Assembly: GCF_000018605.1 (NCBI RefSeq)
Contig: NC_010003.1
Span: forward strand, 1,898,501 to 1,962,500
Origin: Petrotoga mobilis SJ95
GTDB lineage: Bacteria > Thermotogota > Thermotogae > Petrotogales > Petrotogaceae
DNA: 64,000 nt
Direction of reading: 5' to 3'
The position numbers and the translations under genes are program-made. The notes under the pieces were generated by a model that was not told the DNA's origin, ran no database searches, and saw only the letters and a program-made list of their open reading frames with translations. Below, piece after piece: positions 36,801-44,687 of this stretch. The stretch's first letter is position 1. Each line of letters opens with the position of its first letter.

Positions 36801-37054
36801 GAGTGATTGGAATCTGGCCCAGAAATCCACTTGTTGATCATACCATAACAACTCAACCAGAAATGGCCTTTTGGTTTAAAGATGTTGGATGGGATGTTGA
36901 AAATTATGGAACCGATCCGGACATTGAAATAGATATTACCCCAAAAGATTATAAAGAAAATAAAGATACGCAACTCGATATGGCTATAGAGATTGTACTA
37001 AAAGAACTGAAAGAAAATCCACCAATAGCTCCAAATGATATCAAAAAGCCATAA
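33857..37054 (+). CDS. Tricorn protease homolog (S41 peptidase)
   Basis: At 1065 residues, this is close to the Tricorn of Thermoplasma. N-terminal beta-propeller repeats (about 1-680; for example IAFVAEDDIWVVPSSGG and LTFSEDGKWIAFTGRDEG) are followed by a charged Glu/Lys linker (about 517-533), a C1 helical region, a PDZ domain (about 775-850) and the S41 catalytic part. Catalytic candidates are His734 (SSHAYEMGG) and Ser957 (FAGSDGDIFS). It has no signal peptide, so it is cytosolic. In archaea Tricorn degrades proteasome products into small peptides. Start ATG 33857 lies behind AAAGGGGG. A bidirectional terminator follows. Confidence 0.93.
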   Translation: MSEEFNGYYRFPTIYNDQIAFVAEDDIWVVPSSGGIARRLTTNVGEISDLTFSEDGKWIAFTGRDEGVPDVYIIPSIGGVPIRLTYLGANSKVLCWHNGKIIFSSNYVQPFKRITSLWEVDVEDKRKLKQLDFGICTEISFGKEKGVVLGRKTGDPARWKKYRGGTAGELLIDLEGNYNFRKLIDLKSNFANPIWIQDRIYFISDHDDVANIYSCTVEGKDLKKHTYHNDFYVRNPKSDGKNIVYHAGSDIYILNLSNNVSEKVNIKYYSTLPQRNRKFVDPTQYFEGFSISKDAENLITTHRGKSFYYNNWYGPVKQLGKENGVRYRLTTYLNLKDEEKAVTISDENNYEHIEVYDLKTGNLIKKVEEYDLGRVMNIVASPKDEEILLTNQRNELILIDLRNHKKIDVDKSTFGPINGYSFSPDGRWIAYSKFINSKQAAIMIFDKEKEEVHQVTKPILFDVDPVFDPEGKYLYFLSYRIFNPIEDRFQMNLAFEKGTKPYLITLKKDICSPFQEIIKEEEEKEKEKKEEEIKVDIDFDNIADRIIPFPVSEERYVNIQAAKEKVFYAISPVSGVLEDEEDMLSEKHEKLTLKYYDLTEKEEKTYLEGISDFQISEDKEKIAILIDDELRILKTTNPPSPEQEKECENKYTRKCGWIDFHRINVEVQPLLEWRQMLCEAWRLQKFYFWNKDKLDEIEWDKILEKYYPLVERIATRTEFSDLIWEMQGELKSSHAYEMGGEYKPKPVYKIGYLGADLILDEDRKLYKISHIVKGDIWDEKNKPPLLGPGVEVKEGDYLLAINGIEIKDKIPNEFLVNYSGKDVEIVVSSSDNIDHKRKYVVKTLKDETPLRYREWVEKNKKYVHEKTDSRIGYIHIPDMGYTGYVEFHRNFLSEVRYDGLIIDVRVNSGGFVSSMILDKLNRKFIGYDLSPYREAQAYQYDSVRGPMVAITNEFAGSDGDIFSHSFKLMKLGKLIGKRTWGGVIGIWPRNPLVDHTITTQPEMAFWFKDVGWDVENYGTDPDIEIDITPKDYKENKDTQLDMAIEIVLKELKENPPIAPNDIKKP

Positions 37055-37069
37055 ATTATTAAATAATAC

Positions 37070-37096
37070 AAAAGCCGAGCGTACTGCTCGGCTTTT
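37070..37096. terminator. Bidirectional intrinsic terminator
   Basis: AAAAGCCGAGC (37070-37080), loop GTACT, GCTCGGCTTTT (37086-37096). The perfect 11-bp stem with A-run and T-run serves both the Tricorn gene and the converging pfp gene. Confidence 0.93.
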
Positions 37097-37118
37097 AGTT
37101 TAAATTAAGATCTGTTTC

Positions 37119-38342
37119 TTATCTCTCTTCAATTGGAAAAGATACGTATTTAGGAATACCATTTTCATAAAGCGGATAACTTTCTCCTTGGATTAAAGGT
37201 TTAGCATACTCAATAAAATTCTCATTCACACCATAACCATCAACAGAAATATATTCTTCAGGTAAATATTTGGTATTATTTGCCACTTCAAATAAGGGAA
37301 CCTTCCCAAATTCTATCTTGTAAGGGTTGTTCGAAAGGCGGTTAATTGTTACCATGAATCCTGATATACCATCCAGAGCATATTCTAAGGCCTTTTCCCC
37401 TACCATAACCGCTTCAGTTTGATCAGTCTTACTAACGATGTGTCCAGCACTTCTTTGAAGATAATCCGGGATAGACACATGTACTTTCAAACCTAACCTT
37501 GTTAAAATAATGTTGGCAACAACTCTTCCTACATCTCCCAACTGCCTGTTTCCAAAACTATCGGTGTATCCCATATCAGAAACAAAAGCCCCGCTTTTAT
37601 ACCTAATACCTTCAGAGACAGCAATCGTACAGTAACCATTCTTACTTACTTCTTTTTGAACTTTGTCTATAAAATGATCTTCTTCAAAAATCCTTTCGGG
37701 TAGCAAAATGATATGAGGTCCAAAATCTCTATTCAACTTTGCCAACGAAGTAGCTGCGGTAAGCCAGCCTGCATGTCTCCCCATTGTCTCCATTATGAAA
37801 ATTTTTGTAGAATCTTTTGCCATACTACGCGTATCTATACTTGCTTCCAACATTGAAATTGCCAAATACTTTGCTGCAGAACCATAACCCGGAGAGTGAT
37901 CGGTGCCGTATAGATCGTTATCTATTGTTTTTGGAATACCTATGACTTTTAAATCATAACCAATTTTTTTTGAATACTCATCGATTTTATGGGCCGTATC
38001 CATTGAATCGTTACCACCGTTATAAAAGAAATAACTAATATTATAATCTTCAAACGTTTTAAAAAGTTTTTGAAAACCTTCTTCGTCTCCTTCTTTTAAC
38101 CTATGTCTGCAAGTACCAAAGGCACTTGCAGGTGTGGTTTTCAAATTATTTATTTTATCAAAAGATTCTTTTGTTAAATCGAATAATTTCCCTTCAAGGA
38201 CTCCAGTGATACCATTTATTCCCACATATATCTTATCAATTTGTGGATCCTTTAAAGCCTTACTTATCAGTCCATATGCAGAAGCATTTATGACACTTGT
38301 AACTCCCCCTGATTGTGCATATAAAATATTTTTTTTGTTCAA
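37119..38342 (-). CDS. pfp: 6-phosphofructokinase, probably pyrophosphate-dependent
   Basis: This is a 407-residue phosphofructokinase. The phosphoryl-donor site reads GGNDS, with Asp where ATP enzymes have Gly (GGDGS), and the substrate site reads PKTIDND instead of PGTIDND. Both are the pattern of PPi-using enzymes. MGRHAGW and the ESIGxP-like VSIPDYLQRSAGH region are also present. The TTG start lies 8 bases after GGGGG on the minus strand. It would phosphorylate fructose-6-phosphate reversibly in glycolysis. A separate ATP-type enzyme may exist outside the window. Confidence 0.9.
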   Translation of the reverse strand: MNKKNILYAQSGGVTSVINASAYGLISKALKDPQIDKIYVGINGITGVLEGKLFDLTKESFDKINNLKTTPASAFGTCRHRLKEGDEEGFQKLFKTFEDYNISYFFYNGGNDSMDTAHKIDEYSKKIGYDLKVIGIPKTIDNDLYGTDHSPGYGSAAKYLAISMLEASIDTRSMAKDSTKIFIMETMGRHAGWLTAATSLAKLNRDFGPHIILLPERIFEEDHFIDKVQKEVSKNGYCTIAVSEGIRYKSGAFVSDMGYTDSFGNRQLGDVGRVVANIILTRLGLKVHVSIPDYLQRSAGHIVSKTDQTEAVMVGEKALEYALDGISGFMVTINRLSNNPYKIEFGKVPLFEVANNTKYLPEEYISVDGYGVNENFIEYAKPLIQGESYPLYENGIPKYVSFPIEER

Positions 38343-38389
38343 TAATTACACCCCCGAACTTTTAATTTAAATTACAATTTACCTATATT

Positions 38390-39175
38390 TCAGCCTTCTT
38401 CTGCAAGTTCCAGAAAACTTCTTTCTCTTATAGAATTCTTTTCAACAGAAAGGATCATTCCAAAACCTTGTGCATTTTTTGCTCCCAATCCTGAATTAAG
38501 CGCTAATTTCAACAATTGAGTTTCACCTTTTAAAATGAAATATCCAGTCCATCCTTTTATGATAATATCTTTGTAAAAAAGTAATTTCTCATTTTTTTCC
38601 GTTATACCGTAAGGTTCAATATAAAAATTATTGTTTTTTATTACAATACCTAATGCTGAAGCTTTTCTTTTGAGGTTTTCTTCTATCAATTTTTTAAAAT
38701 CTGATGAATAGGGAGAAAAATAATGAGTATAACGATTTCCGTTTGGTAGGACGATAGTTGAATATGCTGTAATGGGCGATAAAGTTTTAACAAGCATTTC
38801 TTCATCCACTTCATTTTGAATAACTTCATACTTCCTCAAAGTAAAATAATTTTTTTCGATTCTCACGACCTTTTGTTCATTTAAAGAATGTAAAACCGCC
38901 TCTACTAATTTATCAATTGGGGAAGCGAAGTAAATATTGAATAAACCTTTAAAAATCATCCTTCTATTCTCAACTTTAAAAGAACTATAGGGGTAAATCC
39001 TTGAAAAAGTGAAAAGCTTCAACTTCTTATCTTCAGACCTTGTTCCTAAATCGTGGTACTTAGGTACAGTATCTGACATTAAATAGTAAAACAATCCTTG
39101 CAAAGGTCTATTGTAATGAACAGGAAGATCGATTTTGTCGCCTTCTAGAGCTCCAAAAACTAACTTAATGACCAA
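38390..39175 (-). CDS. cas6: Cas6 CRISPR RNA endoribonuclease, standalone
   Basis: This 261-residue protein has two RAMP/ferredoxin-like halves and the Cas6 C-terminal Gly-rich loop GLGAKNAQGFGMI (229-241). Cas6 cuts CRISPR precursor RNA within repeats. The catalytic His is often near residue 40; His20 and His41 (KYHDLG) are candidates. The start is TTG with GGGGGGA upstream. No CRISPR array or other cas gene is visible in the window, so it must act on arrays elsewhere or be a stray. Its neighbours are pfp and an ABC ATPase. Confidence 0.87.
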   Translation of the reverse strand: MVIKLVFGALEGDKIDLPVHYNRPLQGLFYYLMSDTVPKYHDLGTRSEDKKLKLFTFSRIYPYSSFKVENRRMIFKGLFNIYFASPIDKLVEAVLHSLNEQKVVRIEKNYFTLRKYEVIQNEVDEEMLVKTLSPITAYSTIVLPNGNRYTHYFSPYSSDFKKLIEENLKRKASALGIVIKNNNFYIEPYGITEKNEKLLFYKDIIIKGWTGYFILKGETQLLKLALNSGLGAKNAQGFGMILSVEKNSIRERSFLELAEEG

Positions 39176-39212
39176 TAGAATCCCCCCAATATTAATAATA
39201 AGTCTTTAGATA

Positions 39213-39243
39213 AAACCCTTTGTGACAAACGCACAAAGGGTTT
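39213..39243 (-). terminator. Intrinsic terminator after the MsmX-like ATPase gene
   Basis: AAACCCTTTGTG (39213-39224) pairs with CACAAAGGGTTT (39232-39243). On the minus strand a TTTT run follows the stem, just past the end of the gene at 39259. Confidence 0.88.
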
Positions 39244-39258
39244 ATTGACTCAAAGAAA

Positions 39259-40359
39259 TTAAAATATAGCTTGTTCGGTCTCCTTATCGAATGCATGTAT
39301 CATTTTTAAATCAATTGCGACTTCAAAATTCTGTCCAGATTCTGCTCGCGTTTGAGGACTTACCTTTGCAGTCATAGATTGTCCAGCAATCGTTAAATGG
39401 AGTAAAGTCTCACTCCCCAAAGGTTCAACAACGTCAACGAGAGCTTTTAAAATATTAGTTTCTTCAGCACCTTCGAAAAAATTTTTGTCATAAATATCTT
39501 CTGGTCTAACACCAAATATAACATCCTTATCTATATAATTTTCAAGTAAAGGGGCTTTATCATCTGGTACTTTTATAGATATTCCTTCTGATTTGAACCA
39601 AATGCCGTTATTTCTAGCTACTTTTACATTCAAGAAATTCATTGGAGGCGTCCCAATAAATCCAGCAACAAAAATGTTAGCTGGGTTATTGTATACATCA
39701 AAAGGTCCACCAACCTGTTGAATTAATCCTTCATTCATTATAACAATTTTGTCAGCCATAGTCATAGCTTCCACTTGGTCATGTGTAACGTAAGCAATAG
39801 TAGCTTCCAACCTTTTTTGTAGTTTCTTAAGTTCGGCTCTCATCTGCACCCTTAGTTTTGCATCTAAGTTTGAAAGAGGTTCATCAAATAAGAAAACTTT
39901 AGGATCCCTTACTATGGCTCTACCAACTGCTACCCTCTGTCTTTGTCCCCCTGATAACTGTTTTGGTTTTCTATCTAGCAAATGATCGATCCCGAGAATT
40001 TTTGCGGCGTTTCTAACTCTCCTTTCAATTTCGTCTTTAGGGGTTTTTCTCAATTTCAATCCAAAAGCCATATTATCGTAAACAGTCATATGTGGATAAA
40101 GGGCATAATTTTGGAAAACCATCGCAATATCTCTATCCTTTGGTTCCACATCATTTACAACTTTTTGGTCTATTTTTATTGTTCCTTCAGTAATGTCTTC
40201 TAATCCCGCGATCATCCTTAAAGTAGTAGTTTTCCCACATCCTGAAGGTCCAAGTAATACAAGGAATTCCTTATCCTCTATTTCAAATTCTACATCCTTT
40301 ACTGCGTGAAATCCGTTTGGATAAACCTTGTTAACCTTTTCTAATACAACTTGAGCCAT
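39259..40359 (-). CDS. MsmX/UgpC/MalK-type ABC transporter ATPase
   Basis: This 366-residue sugar-importer ATPase has Walker A GPSGCGKT (37-44), signature LSGGQ (135-139), Walker B LFDEP (157-161) and a C-terminal OB-type regulatory region (about 240-366). No permease or binding protein is adjacent, so it may energise several carbohydrate importers, as MsmX does in Bacillus. ATG has GGAGGTG upstream. A copy of the G-rich leader repeat lies 59-91 bases before its start, in the sense direction. Confidence 0.94.
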   Translation of the reverse strand: MAQVVLEKVNKVYPNGFHAVKDVEFEIEDKEFLVLLGPSGCGKTTTLRMIAGLEDITEGTIKIDQKVVNDVEPKDRDIAMVFQNYALYPHMTVYDNMAFGLKLRKTPKDEIERRVRNAAKILGIDHLLDRKPKQLSGGQRQRVAVGRAIVRDPKVFLFDEPLSNLDAKLRVQMRAELKKLQKRLEATIAYVTHDQVEAMTMADKIVIMNEGLIQQVGGPFDVYNNPANIFVAGFIGTPPMNFLNVKVARNNGIWFKSEGISIKVPDDKAPLLENYIDKDVIFGVRPEDIYDKNFFEGAEETNILKALVDVVEPLGSETLLHLTIAGQSMTAKVSPQTRAESGQNFEVAIDLKMIHAFDKETEQAIF

Positions 40360-40417
40360 TAAAGTACACCTCCATCTTTTAATTTATTCTGTCTTTAATA
40401 ACACTAAAACTTGTGTT

Positions 40418-40450
40418 AGCGCCCCTTCGCCTCGCAGCCACCCATAAGGA
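40418..40450 (-). repeat. G-rich leader repeat, copy upstream of the ABC ATPase
   Basis: Read on the minus strand it is TCCTTATGGGTGGCTGCG then AGGCGAAGGGGCGCTA, nearly the same as 62102-62134. It has weaker G-runs than the other copies. Confidence 0.85.
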
Positions 40451-40500
40451 AAAAAGAGTCTATGCCATACCTGCAGAGTCAACCAAAAAGAATGATGAAC

Positions 40501-40755
40501 TCAGTAATCAAAATCTTTAAAAAAGTCCTTAATCCGATGATATTCCTCTACGTTTTCTATCTCAAAAAGAGAAATATCTCTCACTTCATCGACGAATTCC
40601 ATGAGCTTAACAAATTTATCATAATCTAATAAAACAACCTTTGGTACACCATTCTTGGTAATAACAATGTCTTTGTTTTCAACTTCATCAACAACTTGAG
40701 ATAATTTTGCTTTCGCTTCGGCTAAGCTATAAAAAGTAAAGTCTTTTAAATACAT
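40501..40755 (-). CDS. Phd/YefM-family antitoxin (no toxin adjacent)
   Basis: This 84-residue protein has the Phd/YefM fold pattern: a DNA-binding N-terminal part (SLAEAKAKLSQVVDEVENKD), IVITKNGVPKVVLLDYDKF, and an acidic C-terminal tail of the kind that wraps a toxin. A RelE/Doc/PIN-type toxin gene would be expected next to it, but the 141 bases downstream hold only the G-rich repeat and leader of the ABC ATPase. Its promoter carries a perfect palindrome over the -10, typical of self-repression. It may be an orphan regulator. Confidence 0.88.
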   Translation of the reverse strand: MYLKDFTFYSLAEAKAKLSQVVDEVENKDIVITKNGVPKVVLLDYDKFVKLMEFVDEVRDISLFEIENVEEYHRIKDFFKDFDY

Positions 40756-40767
40756 ATCTCACACCCC

Positions 40768-40787
40768 TTGACTATAATTATAGTCAA
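40768..40787 (-). promoter_or_regulatory. Perfect 20-bp palindrome, probable antitoxin operator
   Basis: TTGACTATAATTATAGTCAA is identical to its reverse complement. It covers the -10 box of the antitoxin promoter and ends 13 bases before the start codon, the usual place for a Phd autorepressor site. Confidence 0.85.
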
Positions 40788-40805
40788 TTTATTCTAATTT
40801 GTCAA
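40777..40805 (-). promoter_or_regulatory. Consensus sigma-70 promoter of the antitoxin gene
   Basis: On the minus strand: TTGACA (40805-40800), 17-base spacer, TATAAT (40782-40777). Both boxes match consensus exactly, with ideal spacing. Confidence 0.88.
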
Positions 40806-40871
40806 CCCAAGGAATTTAAAGATTTTTGGGCATAATCAATTCTAATTCATTCTAATGCCAAATAATCTCAT

Positions 40872-42218
40872 CTAATTGATATATTTGGCTTTGGTATATC
40901 TTTTTACTTCTTCAATATCGGCAATAGAAAGGCCAAAATTCGACCAATAAGGGATAATTGTGTTGTTTAGAAGCAAAGGATCTATATTTGAAGATATAGC
41001 ATTTTTTTTAACAAGTTCTTCGTATTCAACCGTGCCAGGAATTGGAGTAAATTCGTTTAAATTCACCTTTATTCCGAGCGAATGGCAGAAATCAACAGCT
41101 TGTATTACATCATTCTTATTCTGAGATGGTAGATTTACCAAGACGTAAGCATAAACATCGTTCATATCAAAACCAGCATTTTTCAGACATGTAACCGCTT
41201 TTACAAGATCGTTATTAGTTACCTTAAACCCTGTCCCTTTTTGAATATTAAAATCATAGCTTTCGTATCCCAGCTTTATCGTTTTAAAATTTGCTTTTTT
41301 CAATAACAAAGCTATTTCATCATCAACACGTCGGGCATGTATACCATTGGGCAAATGATATCGAACGTCAAATTTAGAAAGGTACTTCAACAATTCTTTA
41401 ATATCTTTTCTTAATAAAAACGCATCGTCAAAAAAAACGATATCTTTTACATAGGGTCTTTTTTTAAGAACATACTCTATATTATTTATTATTTTGTCTA
41501 TACTTCTATATTGAAATTTCCACATCTTAGGAGTTACACAATACGTACAGTGAAAGGGACAACCTACTGAAGAAACTAGAACAACATAAGTCAAATAAGA
41601 AGCATAAAAATCGTAGGTAAGATCGATTTCTTCAAACCAGTTGAAGTTATCTAATTTTATGGTATCTTCGTTTAGTACTTCCAAAACTGTCTTTAAAGGA
41701 GACATACCTGTTCCTGGAGAAATATTGACTCCAAATTTGGAAAAATTATCTTCTGCATGCTTTGTATACAAAGTTGAATAAATTCCACCTAAAAAGATAG
41801 GAGTTGACGGGAAGAAATTTCTCAAAATTTCGATAGTTTTTTCTCCACCGTAGTACCAGTATGTTAAAGTGATTCCCACCAAAATTGCATCAACTTTGTT
41901 CTGTTTTTTTATAGCTTCTAATTTACTTTCAAACAATTTTAAAGGTAATCCATACCTTTTAAATTTTCTTGGAATATTCTTTAATATATCCGGCTTTTCA
42001 ACGCCTTCGTTATAAAACTTACCAGTTCCGTACTTTTTATCTTTTGGAGGATATTTTGAAATTAAATCATCATCATGCCTGTTTAGCAGATCGATAAAAG
42101 TTACGCTGTGACCTAAATAAGTTAGTACCTCACTTATGTATAACAACCCTAAGGGCTTAAGCCAAAAATCATATGCTGCAAAATCGTAGATCCAAGGATT
42201 AACAACCAAGAAGTTCAA
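40872..42218 (-). CDS. B12-binding-type radical SAM protein, function unknown
   Basis: About 448 residues. The N-terminal half looks like a cobalamin-binding-type domain (LNFLVVNPW, LGLLYISEVLTYLGHSV, VGITLTYWYYG). The middle holds the radical SAM cluster motif CPFHCTYC (Cys 220, 224, 227). A TTG at 42218 lies 7 bases after AGGAGG and is preferred over the GTG at 42236, which overlaps the coaX stop. Members include methyltransferases and MiaB-like or hopanoid/bacteriochlorin enzymes; the sequence does not let me choose. It follows sua5 and coaX in the same direction, with coaX directly upstream. Confidence 0.82.
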   Translation of the reverse strand: MNFLVVNPWIYDFAAYDFWLKPLGLLYISEVLTYLGHSVTFIDLLNRHDDDLISKYPPKDKKYGTGKFYNEGVEKPDILKNIPRKFKRYGLPLKLFESKLEAIKKQNKVDAILVGITLTYWYYGGEKTIEILRNFFPSTPIFLGGIYSTLYTKHAEDNFSKFGVNISPGTGMSPLKTVLEVLNEDTIKLDNFNWFEEIDLTYDFYASYLTYVVLVSSVGCPFHCTYCVTPKMWKFQYRSIDKIINNIEYVLKKRPYVKDIVFFDDAFLLRKDIKELLKYLSKFDVRYHLPNGIHARRVDDEIALLLKKANFKTIKLGYESYDFNIQKGTGFKVTNNDLVKAVTCLKNAGFDMNDVYAYVLVNLPSQNKNDVIQAVDFCHSLGIKVNLNEFTPIPGTVEYEELVKKNAISSNIDPLLLNNTIIPYWSNFGLSIADIEEVKRYTKAKYIN

Positions 42219-42232
42219 ATCGTTGCCTCCTA

Positions 42233-43000
42233 TCACAATTTCTTGATTTCTTTTGAATAATATAATATTCCCTTTAATGTTAAATAAGGGTCGTAATGCT
42301 TGAAAATAGATATTTTACTCGAAAGGAAACTCATATCTCCCCCAGTTGCTACAACGACAAAATCTTTGTTCCTTTCTCTTTTTATTTCGTCTATAAGTCT
42401 CTCTATCCCGTATAACGTTGTTTTTATTACCCCTATTTGAATATTGTCGATAGTATTTTTCCCCAAATGGTATTCAGGAATCTTTATCTCTACCTTCGGA
42501 AGTTGGGCAGTTCTAGAAAACAATGCACCTATAGCGGTCTTAAATCCAGGAATTATCGCACCACCAACAAAATTCCCTCCTTCTAAGACATCTACGGTTA
42601 TAGCGGTCCCAAAATCTAGAGCAATTACGTTGTCACCATATTCTTGTTTACATGCAATAACGTTACATATTCTATCCGCACCAACTTCTTTGGGATAATC
42701 TACTAAATATGCTATATTATTAATTTTGTTCTTCGTACCAACAAAAATAATTTCAACATTAAAATATTTTTTTAGCATCTGTTCTAAAATAAAGTTTACA
42801 TTGGGAACCACAGAAGAAATGCCTGCCAAGGTTATCTTGTTTAAATCAACATTTACCCGATTTAATAAATTTGAAATGATAACAAATAAACCATCCTCCG
42901 ACTCAAAGCTACTTGGTCCAATTCTCCAAGTCAAAAACTTACCATCTTGGTGTATCCCAACCATCGTATAAGAGTTACCGACATCAAATAAAAGTTCCAA
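42233..43000 (-). CDS. coaX: Type III pantothenate kinase
   Basis: This 255-residue ASKHA-fold kinase catalyses the first step of CoA synthesis. Visible motifs are FDVGNSYTMVG (5-15), the Asp-containing GADRICN and ALDFGTAITVD, and GGAIIPG. The start is TTG with GGAAGGGG upstream. Downstream the radical SAM gene begins within 20 bases. It lies between sua5 and the radical SAM gene as a probable operon. Confidence 0.95.
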   Translation of the reverse strand: MELLFDVGNSYTMVGIHQDGKFLTWRIGPSSFESEDGLFVIISNLLNRVNVDLNKITLAGISSVVPNVNFILEQMLKKYFNVEIIFVGTKNKINNIAYLVDYPKEVGADRICNVIACKQEYGDNVIALDFGTAITVDVLEGGNFVGGAIIPGFKTAIGALFSRTAQLPKVEIKIPEYHLGKNTIDNIQIGVIKTTLYGIERLIDEIKRERNKDFVVVATGGDMSFLSSKISIFKHYDPYLTLKGILYYSKEIKKL

Positions 43001-43047
43001 TTTTACCCCTTCCTTTCTTTACCTTGAACCCCTTTGGGGGCGTCTCT

Positions 43048-44082
43048 TCATAATATATGGTAGGCTGCCTTCCTTAGACGATTCATGACTGCTATACCTA
43101 TACCTTTATCTTCTATACCTTCGATAATCATGGCATCAACTTTTTCATCGTATTTTCTTAACATTTCAAAAAGTTTAACCGCAAATTCATAGTAATTTGA
43201 TTCACTACCTATAGTGTCAAAATTAATATTATGATCTTTATAATATCCAACATGTTCTTTCAGGCAGAGAACTAAAGGATTGTTATAACTTTTCACTTCC
43301 TCTAAAACCTTTTTTACCATAGTATTTGCATCATCATGTTCAACCAAAATAACAGGGGTGTTAGGAGCATAATGCCTGTATTTCATACCCGGAGATTTTA
43401 TATAGTCCGGTTCTATTTTTCCATATACAAAATCAGGAATAATAATATCTCCAAAAATCTCTTTTAATTTCTCAGGTGGAATGGGACCTGGCCGTAATAT
43501 TATTGGTATCTTTCCTTGAGTTAAATCAATTATCGTCGATTCTACTCCAAACTCTACTTTACCTCCAATAATTATATAGTCAACTTTCCCAAGCATATCC
43601 TTTAAAACATGTTCCGACATTGTTGGACTAGGCTTACCTGAAATATTAGCACTTGGTGCAGCAATTGGTACTTCAGCGTACTCTATCAATTTTAAAGCTA
43701 CAGGATGGGCGGGCATTCTAATAGCCAAGGTGTCTTTTCCAGCTGTCACAATATCTGGAACAACCTCCCGTTTTTTCAATACAAAAGTAATCGGACCTGG
43801 TAATAACCTTTCTATTTTTTCTAAAAGAGCATAAGAGATATAAGTATACTCTAAAAAAGATCTAACGTTTGATACATGGAGTATCAAAGGATTGTCGTAA
43901 GGTCTACCTTTAGCTTCAAAAATCTTTCTCACGGCATTTTCTGAAAGACCATTTGCCCCCAAACCGTAAACCGTTTCAGTAGGAAAAACGACTGTTTTAT
44001 CTTCTTTGATTGCTTGAGCTGCTTCTTTAATTTTTTCCTCTTCGATATTTAATGGATCCACGTCGATAACTTTGGTTTCCAT
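43048..44082 (-). CDS. Threonylcarbamoyl-AMP synthase (Sua5/YwlC type)
   Basis: About 344 residues. The N-terminal YrdC domain (about 10-200) has TVVFPTETVYGLGA, EAKGRPYDNPLI and SANISGKPSPT. The C-terminal Sua5 domain covers about 230-344. It makes threonylcarbamoyl-AMP for the t6A37 tRNA modification. ATG 44082 is 8 bases after GGAG; an earlier TTG (44109) lacks a ribosome site. Its coaX neighbour lies 47 bases downstream. Confidence 0.94.
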   Translation of the reverse strand: METKVIDVDPLNIEEEKIKEAAQAIKEDKTVVFPTETVYGLGANGLSENAVRKIFEAKGRPYDNPLILHVSNVRSFLEYTYISYALLEKIERLLPGPITFVLKKREVVPDIVTAGKDTLAIRMPAHPVALKLIEYAEVPIAAPSANISGKPSPTMSEHVLKDMLGKVDYIIIGGKVEFGVESTIIDLTQGKIPIILRPGPIPPEKLKEIFGDIIIPDFVYGKIEPDYIKSPGMKYRHYAPNTPVILVEHDDANTMVKKVLEEVKSYNNPLVLCLKEHVGYYKDHNINFDTIGSESNYYEFAVKLFEMLRKYDEKVDAMIIEGIEDKGIGIAVMNRLRKAAYHIL

Positions 44083-44243
44083 AATGAATTCTCCTTTTCC
44101 ATTTGGCAAATAAAAATACCTTCAACTTATATTATACAAGAAAACATCAAAAAAGTGAAATAATCGATCATAATGACCTCTAATCTCTGTTAAATGTCTC
44201 TAAATACAAATATTCGACTTTTTTCTTGTAGTAAAGCTAAATG

Positions 44244-44252
44244 TGGTATAAT
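44244..44252 (+). promoter_or_regulatory. Extended -10 promoter before the coiled-coil gene
   Basis: TGGTATAAT (TG, one base, TATAAT). A weak TTCTTG lies 18 bases upstream of the -10. It drives the G-rich leader repeat and the gene at 44330. Confidence 0.6.
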
Positions 44253-44267
44253 TCAAAAAGTACACGT

Positions 44268-44300
44268 TGGATGGAGAGCGGGGGCTAAGTGCCGTTAAAA
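44268..44300 (+). repeat. G-rich leader repeat, diverged copy
   Basis: GGATGGAGAGCGGGGG then CTAAGTGCCGTTAAAA aligns with the 62108-62140 copy. It lies 16 bases after the promoter -10 and 30 bases before the start at 44330, so it should be inside the transcript leader. Confidence 0.6.
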
Positions 44301-44329
44301 GCAAAAGAAAGAGAAAAGGTGGGTTATAA

Positions 44330-44680
44330 ATGAATACTCAAAAGACCGTAATAGAAGAATTAATAAGTAAAATAAACAAAAAGGAAAATATGCTAGATGA
44401 TTCGCTAGAGAACGATAATTTTGAAATTTTTTCTAAAACGCTAGAAGAAAGATTGGAACTACTGAAACAATTGGAACCATTTAAAAACGAACTCGCCGTA
44501 AAAAACGTCCTTGAAAAAATCTTAAAAAAAGATTCTGAGCGTTCAAAAAGTATAGAGGAGAAGATGAAAAAAATCAAAGGCGATCAATTCAACGTTCAGG
44601 TGAGTAAAAAAGCTATGAAAAAAGGATATCTCAAGATCGAGGAGTCCTTAAGTCGTCACAAAATTAACAGAAGTGGTTAA
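44330..44680 (+). CDS. Small coiled-coil protein, unknown (possibly FliT/FlgN-like)
   Basis: This 116-residue, highly charged, almost wholly helical protein is rich in Lys, Glu, Leu and Ile. It has no Cys, no membrane segment and no signal peptide. The size and helix pattern recall flagellar chaperones such as FliT/FlgN, but no flagellar genes are near, so this is a weak guess. It has its own extended -10 promoter, a G-rich leader and a GGTGGG ribosome site (44319-44324). It converges on purD with 7 bases between. Confidence 0.7.
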   Translation: MNTQKTVIEELISKINKKENMLDDSLENDNFEIFSKTLEERLELLKQLEPFKNELAVKNVLEKILKKDSERSKSIEEKMKKIKGDQFNVQVSKKAMKKGYLKIEESLSRHKINRSG

Positions 44681-44687
44681 ACACTCA

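Noticed and set aside
38343-40500. CRISPR array near cas6
   Set aside because: No direct repeats of 25-37 bases with regular spacing were seen around cas6 or elsewhere in the window. The only repeats are the G-rich leaders, which are not array-like.
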